Below, piece after piece: positions 1 through 8,249 of a stretch of 64,000 bases of DNA (positions within the stretch are counted from its first letter, which is position 1; the number at the start of each line of letters is the position of its first letter). The position numbers were made by a program, and so were the translations under genes. The DNA is from Bacteroidales bacterium (GTDB taxonomy: Bacteria; Bacteroidota; Bacteroidia; Bacteroidales; FEN-979). The stretch covers positions 130,428-194,427 of the forward strand of contig JAUXWT010000035.1 in assembly GCA_030681475.1 (NCBI GenBank), given 5' to 3'. The notes beneath the pieces are model-generated. The model was not told the origin of the DNA, searched no databases, and saw only the letters and a list, made by a program, of their open reading frames with translations.

Positions 1-776
1 GCTCCTGCCAGCATGAACTCGATGGCATCGGTGGCATTCATGATACCTCCAAGACCGATAACGGGTACACTTACTGCTTTATGTACCTGCCAAACCATGC
101 GCAAAGCGACCGGTTTGATGGCAGGGCCTGACAGACCGCCGGTTATGGTGGAGAGGACCGGCCGGCGGCGTTCGGCATCAATGGCCATTCCCAACAGCGT
201 GTTGATGAGGGTGATCACATCGGCGCCACCGTCAACCACGGCTTTGGCGAGGTCGGTAATGCTGGTGACATTGGGGGAGAGTTTCACCATTAATACCTTC
301 TTGTAAACTTTACGTACTTCGGCGGTGACTTCGGTAGCCATCTCCGGGACAGTGCCGAATGCCATTCCACCCAGTTTCACATTGGGACAGGAGATGTTCA
401 GTTCGATGGCCGGAATGTTGTCCAGTTCATTGATCCGTTCTGCCACTTCGATGTATTCTTCAACTGTTGACCCTGAAACATTTACGATAATATGGGTGTT
501 GAAATCCTTGATCCTGGGATAGATTTCTCGACAAAAATGGTCAACACCCTTGTTCTGCAAGCCAACTGAGTTCAACATCCCTGCCGGAGTCTCCGCCATG
601 CGCGGATAGGCATTTCCATCGCGGTTTTTACCCGTGACTGCCTTGACAAAAATGCCGCCCAACCTTCCCAGGTCTATAAAATCAAGAAACTCATCGCCAT
701 AGCCAAAAGTTCCCGATGCGGTGGTCACCGGGTTTTTGAAATGAAGGCCTGCGATATTGATGGAGAGATCTGGCAT
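1..776 (-). CDS. pyrD: Dihydroorotate dehydrogenase B, catalytic subunit (3' end cut by window)
   Basis: FMN enzyme that oxidises dihydroorotate to orotate in pyrimidine synthesis. The frame is open from the ATG at 776 to the left edge (258 codons). About 45 C-terminal residues should lie outside, judged from the usual length near 300. Seen: the N-terminal [13 protein letters not shown] segment, the substrate loop [15 protein letters not shown] with the expected catalytic-base cysteine at residue 130 (class 1 enzymes), and [19 protein letters not shown] near the edge, the FMN phosphate region. The cysteine base and the adjacent pyrK identify the NAD-linked class 1B type. It is transcribed leftward after pyrK; the 99-bp gap is filled by short tandem repeats. 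Identification is firm. Confidence 0.95.
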   Translation of the reverse strand, partial: MPDLSINIAGLHFKNPVTTASGTFGYGDEFLDFIDLGRLGGIFVKAVTGKNRDGNAYPRMAETPAGMLNSVGLQNKGVDHFCREIYPRIKDFNTHIIVNVSGSTVEEYIEVAERINELDNIPAIELNISCPNVKLGGMAFGTVPEMATEVTAEVRKVYKKVLMVKLSPNVTSITDLAKAVVDGGADVITLINTLLGMAIDAERRRPVLSTITGGLSGPAIKPVALRMVWQVHKAVSVPVIGLGGIMNATDAIEFMLAG

Positions 777-782
777 ATTTAA

Positions 783-866
783 ATAGCGAAATGGTGAAAT
801 AGCGAAATGGCGAAATGGCGAAATGGCGAAGTTACAAATTTGTAACTTGTAACTTGTAACTTGTAA
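783..866. repeat. Array of 8-bp then 7-bp tandem repeats between pyrK and pyrD
   Basis: Six 8-bp units of the form ATRGYGAA (783-830) are followed by the perfect 16-bp palindrome GTTACAAATTTGTAAC (831-846) and then three TTGTAAC-type 7-bp units (847-866). The array fills the gap between the pyrK stop and the pyrD start, where coupled expression would be expected. The ATGGCGAA unit recurs in reverse orientation at 43753-43776 and, degenerate, inside a gene at 48402-48425. Confidence 0.9.
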
Positions 867-875
867 TTTCTATTA

Positions 876-1652
876 TTACCATTTAAGTTTGTTAATATTA
901 AAAACTGGTCCTTCAACACACACCCGTTCGTTTCCTTTGTCGGTGGGGGTGATGCAGCAAAGACATACGCCGAATCCGCAAGCCATTGTGTTTTCGAGGG
1001 AGACTTCACAGTCGGCATGGTGCATCCTTGCAATTTTTGCCACTGCTTTCATCATGGCATCGGGACCACAGCAATAGATTTTTTTAAACTGAATTTGTTC
1101 CCGCTGGAAAATGGAATGGTCGGTTACGAGTCCTTTTTCGCCCTCGGTCCCATCATCAGTAATCACCAGCGTTTTCCCGCACCGGGAATAATCTTCAATT
1201 TCTGAGACCTCCTCTTTGGTACGGAATCCAAGGAGGATGGTGGGATGAATATTGTTCTGGTTTAGAAATTTAGCCAGGAAAAGCAGCGGGGCCACACCGC
1301 ATCCGCCGCCAACGAGCAAGACATTTTTGGTGACCGGCAGGGAAAATGAATTTCCAAGGGGATAGATGAGGTTTAGCTCATCACCGGTTTTCAGTTCAGC
1401 AAGATGCCGCGTTCCCTCTCCTTTGATCTGGATCAGCAGCCGCAGGGTGTTTTTAATATAATCGACCGAATGAACGGAGAAGGGGCGGCGAAGAAATGTT
1501 GATGGGGAGTCTTTGACAAGCGCTTGTACAAACTGCCCCGGAAGGATCAAGGGAAATTTTTCAGGGGCCAGCAACTCAAGTATAAAATGACGTTTGTTCA
1601 AACGCACATTTTCAACCACCTTCAGATCCTGAACAACTTTTTTTAACTCCAT
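876..1652 (-). CDS. pyrK: Dihydroorotate dehydrogenase B, electron transfer subunit
   Basis: FAD and [2Fe-2S] subunit that passes electrons from PyrD to NAD+. The 258 residues match the family length. Seen: a flavin-binding FLRRPFSVHS motif in the N-terminal beta barrel, the nucleotide-binding loop GGGCGVAPLLFL in the middle, and a C-terminal cysteine cluster (C225, C230, C233, C245) with the spacing expected for the iron-sulphur site. It lies upstream of pyrD on the same strand, which is the usual pairing. The ATG at 1652 is used because the protein there begins directly with the domain. Confidence 0.95.
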   Translation of the reverse strand: MELKKVVQDLKVVENVRLNKRHFILELLAPEKFPLILPGQFVQALVKDSPSTFLRRPFSVHSVDYIKNTLRLLIQIKGEGTRHLAELKTGDELNLIYPLGNSFSLPVTKNVLLVGGGCGVAPLLFLAKFLNQNNIHPTILLGFRTKEEVSEIEDYSRCGKTLVITDDGTEGEKGLVTDHSIFQREQIQFKKIYCCGPDAMMKAVAKIARMHHADCEVSLENTMACGFGVCLCCITPTDKGNERVCVEGPVFNINKLKW

Positions 1653-1702
1653 GGATGACAGGAATTTATCCCCGGTGGCTGGTTGAATTTCATAGGGTGT
1701 TT

Positions 1703-2170
1703 TTAGTTTCCCGGTTCATCTGAGCCAGCCTCGGGCGTGGTGGGATCAGAAGGAGTTTCATCGGTTTCCGGTTCTGTGATCTCTTCTTTGAAATCGAGAA
1801 GTTCATGTTCCACCAGGGTGTTGTACCAGCTCACAATCTTTTTGATATCAGAAACATACACACGGTCACGGTCAAACTCGGGTACCATCTCGAGGAAGAA
1901 TTTCTTCAGGGTGTTGTTGTCCGATTTATGATCGATGGCAGGTTTTCCCTCCAGTTTTTCATGGAAAGCTTTAAATACATCTTTTAATGAAAGGTCGTCG
2001 CCGGTGGTAAATACGCTGATCTCCTGCAACGAACTCATCTTTTCATGGCCAAAGGCCGGGAAACGTTTTTTGTCATTGAGTGATTCTACGATTACCGTAT
2101 TCTTGCCCTGTGAAACAACTTGAAACAATCCGTTTTTTCCTGAAATCGATAAGATCTTACTTAAATCCAT
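1703..2170 (-). CDS. DUF5606 domain protein
   Basis: 155-residue cytoplasmic protein. The N-terminal stretch MDLSKILSISGKNGLFQVVS, a small SH3-like fold, and the following VESLNDKKRFPAF segment match the DUF5606 family, which is found in Bacteroidota and has no established function. The C-terminal 25 residues are acidic and proline/threonine rich, probably disordered. No signal peptide is seen. A TATCTTTG promoter element lies 18 bases upstream. The 50-bp gap to pyrK downstream could allow co-transcription. Confidence 0.8.
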   Translation of the reverse strand: MDLSKILSISGKNGLFQVVSQGKNTVIVESLNDKKRFPAFGHEKMSSLQEISVFTTGDDLSLKDVFKAFHEKLEGKPAIDHKSDNNTLKKFFLEMVPEFDRDRVYVSDIKKIVSWYNTLVEHELLDFKEEITEPETDETPSDPTTPEAGSDEPGN

Positions 2171-2187
2171 TTTCTGATAGTTTTATG

Positions 2188-2195
2188 CAAAGATA
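2188..2195 (-). promoter_or_regulatory. Candidate -7 element for the DUF5606 gene
   Basis: Read on the minus strand, TATCTTTG fits the Bacteroidota -7 consensus TAnnTTTG, and the start codon follows 18 bases later. No clear TTTG -33 element is seen at the right distance, so this is moderate evidence only. Confidence 0.4.
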
Positions 2196-2218
2196 GAAAA
2201 GAATTAGAGATTTTGACG

Positions 2219-3163
2219 TCAGCATATCTGCTTGTCTGCTTGTCCGCTTGTTCGCTTGTCCCCTTGTCCCCTCGTCCCCATGTCCCCTCGTCCCCTTACT
2301 AACTTGAAATTCCTGTATTCCCCAACTCGCCAGCCGGTTCTCTTTTCAATGAAATGAAGAACGGCTGTTTTTAACGAATGGCTTGTGTTTAGCCGTGCGG
2401 GGGCGAATTCCCAGTCCTGGCGCTCAATGCGTTCGTGCATCACATTGGGGTGAGATTTAGTGAACGGGGCAAGAAAATCCATCCCGGAATAGTCGTAAAT
2501 TTCCGATTCCGACACACGCTGTTCGATCCACCGGTCGGTATGCCAGTATCGGTTAAATGTTTTCTGTTTGGCTTGCTGGGCCTGAGGTGGTTTTACCCAG
2601 CCATAATGATAAACAGAGGCATTGGCCGGGGCTACAAATAATTTTCTGCTCTCTTTCCTGAAACCCTGGGCGTCGCGATAGGACCGGATCAGCTTGTCAT
2701 TTCGGATAACCCTTACTTCATGCCGGTACCATTTGCGTGAGTCGCCAATGTACTGGTATGAACCCCAGAAGTGGGTATAATTAAAAACCAGCCCTTCAAC
2801 CTTCGGGTCAGACTGCCATTTCTCCATGGCAGCCTGGATCTCAGGAAGATATTTTTCATGAACTACCTCATCCGCCTGAAGATAAAAAGCCCAGTCGCTG
2901 TCGGGCGAGATGGCATCAAATGCCTTGTTGGTCTCGACCGCCAGTACTTTCCCGCCTTCACGCAGGGTTTCGTCCCAGGTGGTGTCAATGATCCTGATCT
3001 TAGGATCGCCGATTGATGCCACCAGGTTGCGGGTATCATCCTCCGAATTACCCACAGCCACAATAAACTCATCGCAAACGGGTAATATAGACATGATGGA
3101 TTCCACCACCGGATAGTCGTATTTTATGGCATTGCGGACGAACGTAAATCCTGAAACTTTCAC
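2219..3163 (-). CDS. Glycosyltransferase family 2 protein with repeat-encoded tail
   Basis: GT-A type glycosyltransferase of 314 residues, cytoplasmic or membrane-associated. Seen: an N-terminal FVRNAIKYDYPVVESI segment typical of family 2, SEDDTRNLV in the nucleotide-binding half, and the metal-binding-like LQADEVV at about residue 95. Sugar donor and acceptor cannot be read from sequence. The fold appears to end near NFKLV. The last 26 residues (R, G, D, K, Q and T rich) are encoded entirely by an array of 8-bp repeats, so the stop codon lies just beyond the array. Because 8 is not a multiple of 3, gain or loss of a unit would change the tail and its stop. The gene stands alone, away from the polysaccharide locus at 6518-17134. 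Confidence 0.82.
   Translation of the reverse strand: MKVSGFTFVRNAIKYDYPVVESIMSILPVCDEFIVAVGNSEDDTRNLVASIGDPKIRIIDTTWDETLREGGKVLAVETNKAFDAISPDSDWAFYLQADEVVHEKYLPEIQAAMEKWQSDPKVEGLVFNYTHFWGSYQYIGDSRKWYRHEVRVIRNDKLIRSYRDAQGFRKESRKLFVAPANASVYHYGWVKPPQAQQAKQKTFNRYWHTDRWIEQRVSESEIYDYSGMDFLAPFTKSHPNVMHERIERQDWEFAPARLNTSHSLKTAVLHFIEKRTGWRVGEYRNFKLVRGRGDMGTRGQGDKRTSGQADKQIC
2228..2299. repeat. Nine 8-bp tandem repeats inside the 3' end of a glycosyltransferase gene
   Basis: Units run CTGCTTGT, CTGCTTGT, CCGCTTGT, TCGCTTGT, CCCCTTGT, CCCCTCGT, CCCCATGT, CCCCTCGT, CCCCTTAC. The fifth position onward is almost constant while the first bases drift. The array is in frame with the glycosyltransferase on the minus strand. 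A purer array of the same unit (CTGTCCCC) lies at 44296-44327. Confidence 0.9.
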
Positions 3164-3287
3164 CTCATATCTGATTCAGATCACAATATTAAGAAACATT
3201 ATTCAACCGGATGGTTTTTTCATCATCGCCGGGCATACTTAAAAATAGGATTTCCTGTAGCAAAAGGGCTGAGGGTGTATCAAGAGT

Positions 3288-3367
3288 TTCTTATTTACCG
3301 CTGAGACGCAGAGACGCAGAGAAATAAGAATTGATAATGATCCCTTTGCGCCTCTGCGCCTCTGCGG
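3288..3367. repeat. Solo inverted array of GAGACGCA-type 8-bp units
   Basis: The left arm 3298-3321 (GAGACGCA repeated) and the right arm 3345-3367 (reverse of GAGGCGCA repeated) form an imperfect hairpin, about 20 of 23 positions pairing. A perfect 9-bp inverted pair, TTCTTATTT at 3288-3296 and AAATAAGAA at 3322-3330, brackets the left arm. The units resemble the terminal repeats of the GxxExxY unit at 46246-46687, but only 23 bp lie between the arms and there is no gene inside. Confidence 0.8.
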
Positions 3368-3411
3368 CTATTATTAAATATTGCTTGTTAATACATCCAC
3401 ATGTATGTTGG

Positions 3412-3419
3412 TAGATTTG
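3412..3419 (+). promoter_or_regulatory. Candidate -7 element upstream of marC
   Basis: TAGATTTG fits the TAnnTTTG consensus and lies about 100 bases before the start codon. The expected TTTG -33 box is not clear. Confidence 0.35.
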
Positions 3420-3519
3420 CATAGAAACCACTTTTAGGAGTGGATTCAATATTATTATCCACTTTATATCAAAATTATTTCGAACTTTAACTTCTTAAAC
3501 CAAATCAAATCAAAGGGTG

Positions 3520-4188
3520 ATGACAAACTACCTGCATCCATTTATTCATCTGGTATTCATCGGGTTGATTGCCTTGTTTCCGGTTGTTAATCCCATCGGA
3601 ACGGCATTTATGGTGAACCCCTATTTTTCAGAATTAACCCGGAAGGAAAGAATAAGAGTTGTCAAACGGATTGCGTTCTTTGCGTTTTGCATCTCAGCCT
3701 TAACTTTGTTTACAGGTCACTGGATATTGGAGTTGTTTGGCTTGTCTGTTCCTGTTATCCAATTGGCAGGAGGCATCATGATCTGTAAGATCGGATGGGA
3801 ATTTCTCTCTTCCGACAAACCGGCGGTTACCACGGCCACAATACCCGAAAAGGAATCAAACCCGATGGCGCGACTTGAAAACAAGCTCTTCTACCCGATT
3901 ACATTTCCGATGACCACCGGAGCAGGCACCATTGCCGTGCTATTTACTCTAAGTGCACATGGCGAAGCCAAGGACTTATCCCAGTATTTATACAACACCG
4001 GAGCGCTGTTGGTTTCGATTATCGGGATATGCATCCTTATCTTTATTTTTTATATAAATGCCGACCGGTTAATCAAGTACCTTGGTTCCCGTAATGAAAT
4101 TATAGTCAACCGGTTGATGGCTTTTTTGATCTTTTGCGTGGGATTGCAGATTGCCATAGGTGGAATTACCCATTTGATAAAAGGGTAA
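3520..4188 (+). CDS. MarC family integral membrane protein
   Basis: 222-residue inner membrane protein with about six hydrophobic segments. Seen: LVFIGLIALFPVVNPIGTAF near the N-terminus, with the conserved NPIG, and FPMTTGAGTIAVLF in the middle, both hallmarks of the MarC/UPF0056 family. The transported substrate is unknown, and an early link of the family to antibiotic resistance is not generally supported. The ATG at 3520 is preferred to the GTG one codon earlier (3517). The gene is followed at a short distance by a rightward SRPBCC gene. Confidence 0.9.
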   Translation: MTNYLHPFIHLVFIGLIALFPVVNPIGTAFMVNPYFSELTRKERIRVVKRIAFFAFCISALTLFTGHWILELFGLSVPVIQLAGGIMICKIGWEFLSSDKPAVTTATIPEKESNPMARLENKLFYPITFPMTTGAGTIAVLFTLSAHGEAKDLSQYLYNTGALLVSIIGICILIFIFYINADRLIKYLGSRNEIIVNRLMAFLIFCVGLQIAIGGITHLIKG

Positions 4189-4218
4189 GCGAACGTAAAT
4201 AAGTTAAACAAGAATAAT

Positions 4219-4674
4219 ATGAAAAGCGAAAAAGTAATTAAAAACACAATCTTAATTGAAGCGCCTGTTTCCAAAGTTTGGGACGCATTGACAAACCCGG
4301 AAAAAACCAGGATTTACATGTTCGGCTGTGAAACTGTTTCTGATTGGCAGGTTGGCAGTGAATTGTTGTGGAAGGGAAATTTTGAAGGCCGCGAAATGAT
4401 CTTCGTGAAAGGACACATAGTCAGTTATCAGCCCGGTACCAAACTGGTTTATACGACTTTTGACCCAAACTCAGCCATGGCGGATATTCCCGAAAATTAT
4501 TTAACCGTAACTTATCTGCTGGAAGAACAAAACGGACAAACCCTTTTAACCGTAACACAGGGTGACTACGCAATAGTCGCAGATGGAGAGAGACGGTATA
4601 ATGAAAGTTATAATAACGGTGAAGGCTGGAATCCGATTTTAGTTGAGATTAAAAAATTAGTTGAATCAGAATAA
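4219..4674 (+). CDS. SRPBCC domain protein, AHSA1-like
   Basis: 151-residue small ligand-binding-fold protein. Seen: the opening strand with TILIEAPVSKVWDALTNPEK, a central WKGNFEGREMIFVKGHI segment, and the C-terminal helix NNGEGWNPILVEIKKLVE, the usual pattern of Aha1-C-like (START superfamily) proteins. The ligand is unknown. It is cytoplasmic with no signal peptide and begins 30 bases after marC, so co-transcription is plausible. Confidence 0.85.
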   Translation: MKSEKVIKNTILIEAPVSKVWDALTNPEKTRIYMFGCETVSDWQVGSELLWKGNFEGREMIFVKGHIVSYQPGTKLVYTTFDPNSAMADIPENYLTVTYLLEEQNGQTLLTVTQGDYAIVADGERRYNESYNNGEGWNPILVEIKKLVESE

Positions 4675-4768
4675 CAGGCAGTTGCCTGCGCCGGGGTTTT
4701 AAACCTTGTATTGTAATTTTGACAGGATTTTGCGTAAAACAGAACAATAATAGCTACAAACACTTTAT

Positions 4769-5230
4769 ATGGCCTTTTTTCAATTTCAACGGGAACAATC
4801 CATAAATACCTCCGTAGAGGAGTTATGGGATTTTATATCCAATCCTCAGAATCTCAAAAAAATCACCCCCGAAAACATGGGCTTTGAAATCAGGACCCCA
4901 AACCTGCCTGATAAAATATATGAGGGAATGATCATCAGGTACATTGTCCGGCCATTGCTGGGGATTAGCACAACCTGGGTAACAGAGATCACTCATGTTT
5001 CAGAGAAATTCTATTTTGTGGATGAGCAAAGGGTTGGGCCTTACTCCTTGTGGCATCATCAACATATAATTGTACCTGCTGAAACAGGTGTGATCATGAG
5101 GGATATTGTGAGTTATCAGCCACCTTTCAGAATACTGGGCAGCCTCGCCAACAAAATTATCATTCAGAACAAACTGAAGGAGATCTTTGATTACCGCACA
5201 AAGGTCCTTGAAAAAATATTTCCAGTATGA
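4769..5230 (+). CDS. SRPBCC family protein, cyclase/dehydrase-like
   Basis: 153-residue START-superfamily protein distinct from the preceding one. It begins with FQREQSINTSVEELWDFISN and carries WHHQHIIVPAETGVIMRDIV, a pattern shared with ligand-binding SRPBCC proteins often annotated as coenzyme Q-binding or polyketide cyclase-like. The ligand is unknown. Its stop overlaps the start of the next gene by 4 bases (ATGA), so the two are almost certainly translated together. Confidence 0.82.
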   Translation: MAFFQFQREQSINTSVEELWDFISNPQNLKKITPENMGFEIRTPNLPDKIYEGMIIRYIVRPLLGISTTWVTEITHVSEKFYFVDEQRVGPYSLWHHQHIIVPAETGVIMRDIVSYQPPFRILGSLANKIIIQNKLKEIFDYRTKVLEKIFPV

Positions 5231-5655
5231 GAATCTGGTCGTTGCATCCTAAATATCTCGATGTAAAAGGGTTAGTGGCTCTTTGGCGGGAGGCCTTGCT
5301 TGCAAAAAATGTATTGGAAGGCAAAACCACAGGGTATAAAAATCATCCGCAATTGACCCGGTTTAAAAATTCCGCTAATGGGCAAAATGCCATCAATCAT
5401 TATCTGGCTGTTGTATACGAGGAATCATCTTTGCGCGGATACAATTTCAGCCGCGATAAATTCAAAGCAATTGATGATTCACCTCAAATACCTGTAACCA
5501 CGGGACAGATAAATTATGAAATACAGCATTTGCTGAAAAAGCTGAAGACGAGGGATCCGGATAGGTTCATTAAACTATCGGAAGAAAAAGAAATTGAAAC
5601 TCATCCGTTGTTTATGCTGACAGAAGGAGAGATCGAAGAATGGGAAATTGTTTAA
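5227..5655 (+). CDS. Pyrimidine dimer DNA glycosylase/endonuclease V family protein
   Basis: 142-residue cytoplasmic protein of the Pyr_excise family, whose phage T4 member excises UV-induced pyrimidine dimers. Seen: MRIWSLHPKYLDVKGLVALW at the N-terminus and GYKNHPQLTRFK at about residues 37-48, both typical of the bacterial branch. In T4 the nucleophile is the N-terminal threonine left after methionine removal. Here residue 2 is arginine, as I recall for the bacterial branch in general, so the chemistry should not be assumed identical. It is translationally coupled to the SRPBCC gene before it. Confidence 0.82.
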   Translation: MRIWSLHPKYLDVKGLVALWREALLAKNVLEGKTTGYKNHPQLTRFKNSANGQNAINHYLAVVYEESSLRGYNFSRDKFKAIDDSPQIPVTTGQINYEIQHLLKKLKTRDPDRFIKLSEEKEIETHPLFMLTEGEIEEWEIV

Positions 5656-5797
5656 GTTTCGCCAGCTTGATCTGGTATCTCAGGAATAGAATCTAAATAG
5701 GGTTCCGGGGAAGCAAGGTTTCTTTGTTGAAAATGATAATGTTAAAGGAATTACTAATCATTGCTGTTCAAAAGTAATTTAAACTAATATAAATCCT

Positions 5798-6367
5798 ATG
5801 TATCTGTTTTTTGACACGGAGACCACCGGATTGCCGCGAAATTGGAAAGCGCCGGTGACCGATCTGAACAATTGGCCAAGACTTGTACAACTGGCATTTT
5901 TATTTTATGACGGGAAGGGCAATAAAATTTCCGGAGGCGACCATATCATCAAACCGGATGGATATTCCATTCCGGCAGATGTCGCCCGTATCCATGGTAT
6001 CTCAAATGAAAGGGCAGTGAGAGAAGGAAAACCCATTGCCGGAGTTTTGATGGATTTTCAGGCGCTTATAAATGAAGCTGAGGTATTGGTTGCCCATAAT
6101 ATGAGTTTTGACGAGAAGATTGCCGGAGCTGAATTCCTGAGGGCAGGAATGAAAAATCCGATTCCCTCAAAAACAAAGATATGCACCATGCAAAGTACGA
6201 CAAATTTTTGTGCGATCAATGGCCCTTATGGCTATAAATGGCCGAAATTATCTGAATTGCATTACAAATTGTTCCGTACCGGATTTGATGAAGCCCATAA
6301 TGCTGCTGTTGATATTAATGCCACAGCAAAATGTTTCTGGGAATTGATGAGGATCGGAAAAATTTGA
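5798..6367 (+). CDS. 3'-5' exonuclease, DnaQ-like (DEDDh)
   Basis: 189-residue exonuclease domain protein. Seen: the Exo I motif YLFFDTETTGLP at residues 2-13, a middle motif with VAHNMSFDEKI (Exo II), and HNAAVDINATAKCFWEL near the C-terminus (Exo III, HxAxxD). All four acidic residues and the histidine of the DEDDh class are present, so activity is likely. It is a stand-alone domain without polymerase or helicase fusion, so a repair or proofreading-accessory role is an inference. A separate transcript is likely, given 142 bp before it. Confidence 0.9.
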   Translation: MYLFFDTETTGLPRNWKAPVTDLNNWPRLVQLAFLFYDGKGNKISGGDHIIKPDGYSIPADVARIHGISNERAVREGKPIAGVLMDFQALINEAEVLVAHNMSFDEKIAGAEFLRAGMKNPIPSKTKICTMQSTTNFCAINGPYGYKWPKLSELHYKLFRTGFDEAHNAAVDINATAKCFWELMRIGKI

Positions 6368-6517
6368 CAAAATTGTCAGGACGTTTTTTTTTCATTATTT
6401 TGGTTTATCACAATAATGCTTACCTTTATTTCATGCGGAGCGTGTTTCAAAAGTCCTTTGCGGTTATAGTTTTTCACCTTTTGAGACACCCTCCAATCAA
6501 TCCAAGGAAGAAAGGGA

Positions 6518-7123
6518 ATGATCAATAGGATTATTAAATATCTCTTCGACAGGTTGGTGGCCTTAATTGCCCTGGCTTTATTGGTGCCCGTGTTCACCCT
6601 GATCGCTGCCGGGATCAAAATCACCTCGAAGGGGCCGGTATTTTTCAGGCAGAAAAGGGTCGGGAAGGATGGAAAGTTATTTACAATCATCAAGTTCAGG
6701 ACCATGGCGGCCAACGACGGGATCAATACGGTTACGGCATCCAATGATAACCGGATCACGAAATTTGGCGCATTTCTTCGGAAGTGGAAATTCGACGAAC
6801 TGCCCGAATTGATCAATGTCCTTACCGGGGAAATGAGTTTCGTGGGGCCGCGGCCTGATGTTCCGGGATATGCTGATCAGTTGAAAGGCCACGACAGGAA
6901 AATCCTGTCACTCAGGCCCGGAATAACAGGTCCGGCATCGCTGAAGTATTATAATGAGGAGGAGATACTGGCCGGGGTTGAAAATCCGAAGGAATATAAT
7001 GATCGGGTTATTTTTCCGGATAAGGTCAGGATAAACCTGAAATACATGGAGAGAATCTCTTTGATGGAGGATTTGAGAATTATTGTCAATACTATTTTAC
7101 GAAAACAGGATAATGAATACTAA
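6518..7123 (+). CDS. Undecaprenyl-phosphate sugar phosphotransferase
   Basis: 201-residue initiating glycosyltransferase of the bacterial sugar transferase family. It loads the first sugar phosphate onto the lipid carrier for surface polysaccharide. Seen: one N-terminal hydrophobic segment (about residues 10-32), then KGPVFFRQKRVGKDGK and FTIIKFRTM, the LRKWKFDELPELINVLTGEMSFVGPRPDVP catalytic stretch with the paired acidic residues, and the RPGITGPASL region. It is the short form, without the extra N-terminal membrane domain. It heads the polysaccharide locus and overlaps the next gene by 11 bases. Confidence 0.93.
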   Translation: MINRIIKYLFDRLVALIALALLVPVFTLIAAGIKITSKGPVFFRQKRVGKDGKLFTIIKFRTMAANDGINTVTASNDNRITKFGAFLRKWKFDELPELINVLTGEMSFVGPRPDVPGYADQLKGHDRKILSLRPGITGPASLKYYNEEEILAGVENPKEYNDRVIFPDKVRINLKYMERISLMEDLRIIVNTILRKQDNEY

Positions 7124-8249
7124 GATATGGTTGTCGCCTCCCCACATGAGTGGTTTGGAAGAAAAATATATCAGGGAGGCGTTTGAGACGAACTGGATCG
7201 CGCCGCTTGGACCAAATGTTGACAAATTCGAGCGTGAACTGTCGCGATACCTGGATGGTCATGATATTGCCGCGCTGAGTTCAGGGACTGCCGCCATCCA
7301 CCTTGCCCTGATACTGTTGGGCGTCGGATATGAGGATGAAGTGATCGTATCTGATTTTACCTTTGCTGCCACCGTTAACCCGATCCTTTACCAGGGGGCC
7401 GTGCCGGTGTTTGTTGACAGTGAATTGGAAACCTGGAATATGGATCCGGAACTTCTTGAACTGGCGATCATCGACAGGATTCGAAACCATAAGAAGCCGA
7501 AAGCGATCATAGTGGTTGATATTTATGGAATGCCTGCCAATATGGAGGCTATCCTTGAAGTATCAGCAAAATATGATATCCCTCTGATCGAAGATGCAGC
7601 AGAAGCGCTTGGGAGTAAATATAATGGACGGCATTGCGGAACGTTTGGTGAAATGGGGATTTTGTCGTTTAACGGCAACAAAATCATTACCACCTCGGGT
7701 GGAGGGGCGCTGGTTGCAGGGAACAGTGAGTTGACCGATAAGGCAAGATTTCTGGCATCCCAGGCAAAGGAGAATGAACTGCACTTTGAACATTCGCAGG
7801 TTGGCTACAATTACCGGATGAGCAATGTACTGGCCGGGATCGGGCGTGGTCAACTGGAGGTTATTGAAGATCGGGTGGCCGCACACAGGAACAACCGGCA
7901 ACGTTATCTTGAATTGTTATCGGAGATTCCCGGATTAACCTTCCAGTCTGAACCCGACGATAGGTATTTCTCCAACTTCTGGCTGACATCCCTTGTGATC
8001 AGCAGAGCCGATAATCATTTTAACTCCCGGTCAGTCATCCGTGCGTTAGGAGCAGACAACATAGATTCCCGCCCGTTGATGAAGCCCATGCATTTGCAAC
8101 CTGTATTTAAAAACCAGCCGGCTTATCTGAACGGGAATTCAGAATATCTGTTCAACCATGGCCTGTGTTTACCTTCGGGATCAAACCTTTCTGACCAGGA
8201 TATCGAAAGGATTGCCGGAGGGGTCAGGTCGGCAAGAGGCATAAAGTAA
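7113..8249 (+). CDS. DegT/DnrJ/EryC1 family sugar aminotransferase
   Basis: 378-residue PLP enzyme that aminates a nucleotide-linked keto-sugar. Seen: LSSGTAAIHLAL near residue 55, the AEALGSKYNGRHCGTFG segment, and the PLP-lysine motif LSFNGNKIITTSGGG at about residue 190. The ATG at 7113 is chosen over an upstream in-frame ATG because it begins the family's typical IWLSPPHMSGLEEKYI start. It overlaps the sugar transferase by 11 bases, so the pair probably makes and loads an amino sugar. Its 3' end overlaps the convergent O-antigen ligase gene by 69 bases. Confidence 0.92.
   Translation: MNTKIWLSPPHMSGLEEKYIREAFETNWIAPLGPNVDKFERELSRYLDGHDIAALSSGTAAIHLALILLGVGYEDEVIVSDFTFAATVNPILYQGAVPVFVDSELETWNMDPELLELAIIDRIRNHKKPKAIIVVDIYGMPANMEAILEVSAKYDIPLIEDAAEALGSKYNGRHCGTFGEMGILSFNGNKIITTSGGGALVAGNSELTDKARFLASQAKENELHFEHSQVGYNYRMSNVLAGIGRGQLEVIEDRVAAHRNNRQRYLELLSEIPGLTFQSEPDDRYFSNFWLTSLVISRADNHFNSRSVIRALGADNIDSRPLMKPMHLQPVFKNQPAYLNGNSEYLFNHGLCLPSGSNLSDQDIERIAGGVRSARGIK

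Larger units (their letters stand above)
3164..3519. other. 356-bp gap without a gene, holding a repeat hairpin and a promoter
   Basis: No open frame of note is seen. The gap separates a leftward glycosyltransferase from rightward marC. It holds the 8-bp-repeat hairpin at 3288-3367 and a candidate promoter at 3412-3419; the rest is AT-rich without visible structure. Confidence 0.7.
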
